The notes under the pieces are model-generated. The model had not been told where the DNA came from and did no database searches. It saw only the letters and a list, made by a program, of their open reading frames with translations. Shown piece by piece: positions 5,605-7,899 of a stretch of DNA of 7,899 nt (the stretch's first letter is position 1; the number at the start of each line of letters is the position of its first letter). This stretch comes from Planctomycetota bacterium (GTDB lineage: Bacteria > Planctomycetota > Planctomycetia > Pirellulales > UBA1268): contig QWQL01000097.1 in NCBI GenBank assembly GCA_003670825.1, forward strand, positions 1 through 7,899, written 5' to 3'. A program made the position numbers and the translations under genes.

Positions 5605-7899
5605 GAGGGGGCTGCTCCCTGGGTCGCGGCGGGGACGCTGGCGAGAAGCCGCGCTGGCGGTCGATTGCCGCGGTGGCCTCGATACCACGCCGCCGAAGAG
5701 GTGGCGACCGGAATCGACTCTGATTCCGCGATGGAGGGCGTGAAGGCGAGTTCCCCGTCGACGGGCTCCTGGATCGCGAGGTCGCCGCTCTCCGGATCCC
5801 ACGACACGAACTGGATCCACTGCCTGACGACCAGATTCTTCACGCCGGGAAGCCTGTCGAGCACCGCCCGGATCCGCTCGGGAGGGGCTTCGACCACCAT
5901 CAGCAGCCGCACGGGCTCGTGGATGTCCACGCCCTGGAAAGGCAGCCCCGTCCGCAGGTCGCTGGCATGACCGTCCATCACCCCGATCAGGCCGGTGATG
6001 TTGTGTGGCAGTTTGGTGCCGGCGCCGTAGCCGAGCGGATCGACCCGCGAGAACAGGTAGGCGAGGTTGATGCCGCCGCAGACCGGGCCGACGGCGGCGA
6101 GCGTGCGTTCGAGGATCAGGCCATCGACATCAGCAGTTGGATCGTACGACACGAGGAACGCGCGGCGGTCGAGAAACAGGCCACGGGTGAGCCGCCGACG
6201 GCCCACGATACAGACGGCGTTACCGGCATGGCCGTATTCCGGACGCACCTGGGCAAGGTCGGCAGAACGGCCCTGAACCCGCCGCACTGCCTCCGCCGGC
6301 GAGACCTCGAGCGGCACGGAATCAAACCGCCGGCACCGCTCCTGCGCGTCGAGTCGCCCGGCTTCCCGGCACAGCGACCGCAGCGAATCGACGGCGGCGC
6401 GATGAGACTCTGGGATTCGCTCGGTGTCGAACCAGGTGATACCGCTGGTGCACGTGTCTTGCATCCCGCCCACGAACACCACGTCGGCCGGGATCGTGAG
6501 TCCTGCGGCGGCCAGGGCCGTCCGCACGGCGGGGTCGTTGGCCATCAGCACGAAGGCGCGGGCGTTGGGCCCGCCCCGGCCACCGCCGCAGGCGCCGCAG
6601 TCGTAGGCGCTCTCGTGCGGGTTGTTGAGGCTCGTCGAGCCGTGGCCGACCACGGCCACGATCCGCGAGAAGCCGGCCGTAAGCCCGATGTCTTCCAGTA
6701 GTCGGCGAACGATTGCCGCCATCTCGTCGAGGTCGAAGCCGGCCTGGGTTCCGTTGGCCAGTCGCTGGTCGCCTGCCCTCTTCAGGTCGAGTCGCGTGGG
6801 AATCCGACCGCCGGTGAGTTCCGCGGCCCGGTGGGTGATCCGGGACGTGAGCCACGGGAAGGCGACGCGGGCCACCAGCGGCACGGCGGCCAGCGCGCCC
6901 CCGACCGACGTGAGGATCCCACCGCGGAGAAGGGACCGGCTGCCTTCGAACATTTCTCCGCGGAGTTTTCCGATCGACCTCCGGACCGCCTTCCGGAACC
7001 GATGATCGGCGACGGCGTCGGCCTCGGGTACCTCCGTCACGGTGTGGTTGGGCCGGATGACGATCGGGCACAGGGGTACCGCGTGCCAGTCGTCGATGCC
7101 GTGGAAGTACATCGGCACGGCAAAGAACCCCGCGGTGCCGAAGGTCTCGATGTCGGGCGAGAGTTCTTCCAGCGCCCGCCGGAACGACTCGCACCGGTCG
7201 TCGATGCAGAACACCACCTGACACCGTGGCCGGCCGGCCGGGGGCGGCGGCAGCGTTCGGCGGTGTGCCGCCAGCGCGTCGAGCACCTCGACGCGGTGCC
7301 GCCGCTCGTAGGCGAGATGGAAGAGCCGACGGCGTGCGATCGCGTCGAACGTGGCGATCTCCCGCTCGAACCCAAGGATGTCATTCTCGTCGAGCGAGCG
7401 GATGTCGGACGCTGACAGGCCGACGAGCTGGGATACCTGGTGGATCAGGAACGCCCGCGACAGGCTGCCGGGACCGCGGCGGGGCGGATAACGATCCCGC
7501 AGTTCCGTCCACAACCGCCCGAGTTCCACGCCCGGGGGGTGCATGCCGCCGCGGCCTGATCCGAGGCGGCCGGCGGCCCACTCCGTCGCCGTGCGGTCGA
7601 GGATGAGCCGGAGCGCCACAAAGTCGATGATGCGGGCCGGAACCGCTTCCACGGGCGCGCGGTCGGGGCGATCCTCGAGCTGGCGAACCATACTCGCCCA
7701 GCCGCGAAGGGCGACGATCGACTGGGTGATGAACTCCTGCCGTGCCGACTCCGGTAGGCCCAGATGGAGCAGTTCCGCGGCGATGGTTTCGAGCGCGATC
7801 GCCTGCGCGTCGCCGCCCCGGTCGAAGGCGTCGCGGACGGCCCGCAGGCGGGTGGGAAGTGTGTGGCTCCACGGCTCCACCGGCCCCAGCCGTCCTGAG
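5601..7899 (-). CDS. dabA: DabA (DUF2309/UPF0753), carbonic-anhydrase-like subunit of the DAB complex; 5' end beyond window
   Basis: DabA is a zinc protein related to beta-carbonic anhydrases and is proposed to hydrate CO2 vectorially on DabB at the inner membrane. Numbering from GTG 7880, the zinc/active-site set is present: C225 and D227 in FCIDDR, H413 in VVGHGS and C428 in DCGACGG. The 15-residue His-Cys spacing equals that of H524/C539 in Halothiobacillus neapolitanus DabA. Other family blocks are GWASMVRQLEDRPDR (60-74), GFFAVPMYFHG (251-261), RPEYGHAGNA (546-555), a G-x-G-x-K-x-x-H-N block (619-627) and DLRTGLPFQ (641-649). GTG 7880 gives 759 residues, but it has no Shine-Dalgarno and the frame stays open to the window edge. 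Known members are longer (about 800 to over 1000 residues); the first Cys lies ~126 residues earlier here than in H. neapolitanus DabA, so the real N-terminus is probably outside. It is the first visible gene of the operon, and its TGA overlaps the dabB ATG. Confidence 0.95.
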   Translation of the reverse strand, partial: SGRLGPVEPWSHTLPTRLRAVRDAFDRGGDAQAIALETIAAELLHLGLPESARQEFITQSIVALRGWASMVRQLEDRPDRAPVEAVPARIIDFVALRLILDRTATEWAAGRLGSGRGGMHPPGVELGRLWTELRDRYPPRRGPGSLSRAFLIHQVSQLVGLSASDIRSLDENDILGFEREIATFDAIARRRLFHLAYERRHRVEVLDALAAHRRTLPPPPAGRPRCQVVFCIDDRCESFRRALEELSPDIETFGTAGFFAVPMYFHGIDDWHAVPLCPIVIRPNHTVTEVPEADAVADHRFRKAVRRSIGKLRGEMFEGSRSLLRGGILTSVGGALAAVPLVARVAFPWLTSRITHRAAELTGGRIPTRLDLKRAGDQRLANGTQAGFDLDEMAAIVRRLLEDIGLTAGFSRIVAVVGHGSTSLNNPHESAYDCGACGGGRGGPNARAFVLMANDPAVRTALAAAGLTIPADVVFVGGMQDTCTSGITWFDTERIPESHRAAVDSLRSLCREAGRLDAQERCRRFDSVPLEVSPAEAVRRVQGRSADLAQVRPEYGHAGNAVCIVGRRRLTRGLFLDRRAFLVSYDPTADVDGLILERTLAAVGPVCGGINLAYLFSRVDPLGYGAGTKLPHNITGLIGVMDGHASDLRTGLPFQGVDIHEPVRLLMVVEAPPERIRAVLDRLPGVKNLVVRQWIQFVSWDPESGDLAIQEPVDGELAFTPSIAESESIPVATSSAAWYRGHRGNRPPARLLASVPAATQGAAPS

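Noticed and set aside
4222..5820. Longer DabB starting at 5820
   Set aside because: The extra 72 residues are an out-of-frame reading of the dabA C-terminus, Arg/Gly-rich and non-hydrophobic. ATG 5604 has the ATGA overlap and an upstream Shine-Dalgarno.

Overview
This is a high-GC (roughly two-thirds G+C by eye) bacterial window. It is dominated by one four-gene, minus-strand transcription unit for dissolved inorganic carbon (DIC: CO2/bicarbonate) uptake. The protein types and base composition would fit a Planctomycetota-like or other high-GC environmental bacterium, but no marker gene is present, so the taxonomy is a weak inference.

Layout in transcription order of the operon (right to left). 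(1) 7899-5601: DabA, the DUF2309/UPF0753 carbonic-anhydrase-like subunit of a DAB complex. Its zinc-site residues are intact and its N-terminus lies beyond the right edge. (2) 5604-4222: DabB, a NuoL/MrpA-like proton-conducting membrane subunit. (3) 4225-2783: a second, more divergent NuoM/NuoL-like membrane subunit. (4) 2786-825: a SulP-family anion (probably bicarbonate) transporter with a STAS domain and, unusually, an extra C-terminal domain resembling a PII/SbtB-like signalling protein. All three junctions are 4-nt start/stop overlaps (ATGA, GTGA, ATGA), so translational coupling is likely. The parts suggest energy-coupled CO2 hydration (DabA plus membrane subunits), paired with a bicarbonate transporter that may be gated by its own nucleotide-sensing domain. 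No RuBisCO or carboxysome gene is visible, so the fate of the bicarbonate (autotrophy or anaplerosis) cannot be told from this window.

The left 0.8 kb is a separate unit. A plus-strand gene at 172-642 encodes a small alanine-rich protein that resembles the Imm-5-like putative immunity proteins, with no toxin next to it. It converges on the SulP gene across a 182-base gap. At the extreme left edge (1-82) the minus strand can encode the start of something faintly reminiscent of an IS3-type OrfB transposase, but only about 15-27 codons are visible.

Most notable: the SulP-PII-like fusion; a nine-base C tract near the end of gene 3 that forms a C-CCC-CCC slippery heptamer, where a -1 shift would fuse gene 3 to SulP in one open frame; and loss of usual proton-path residues in the second membrane subunit.
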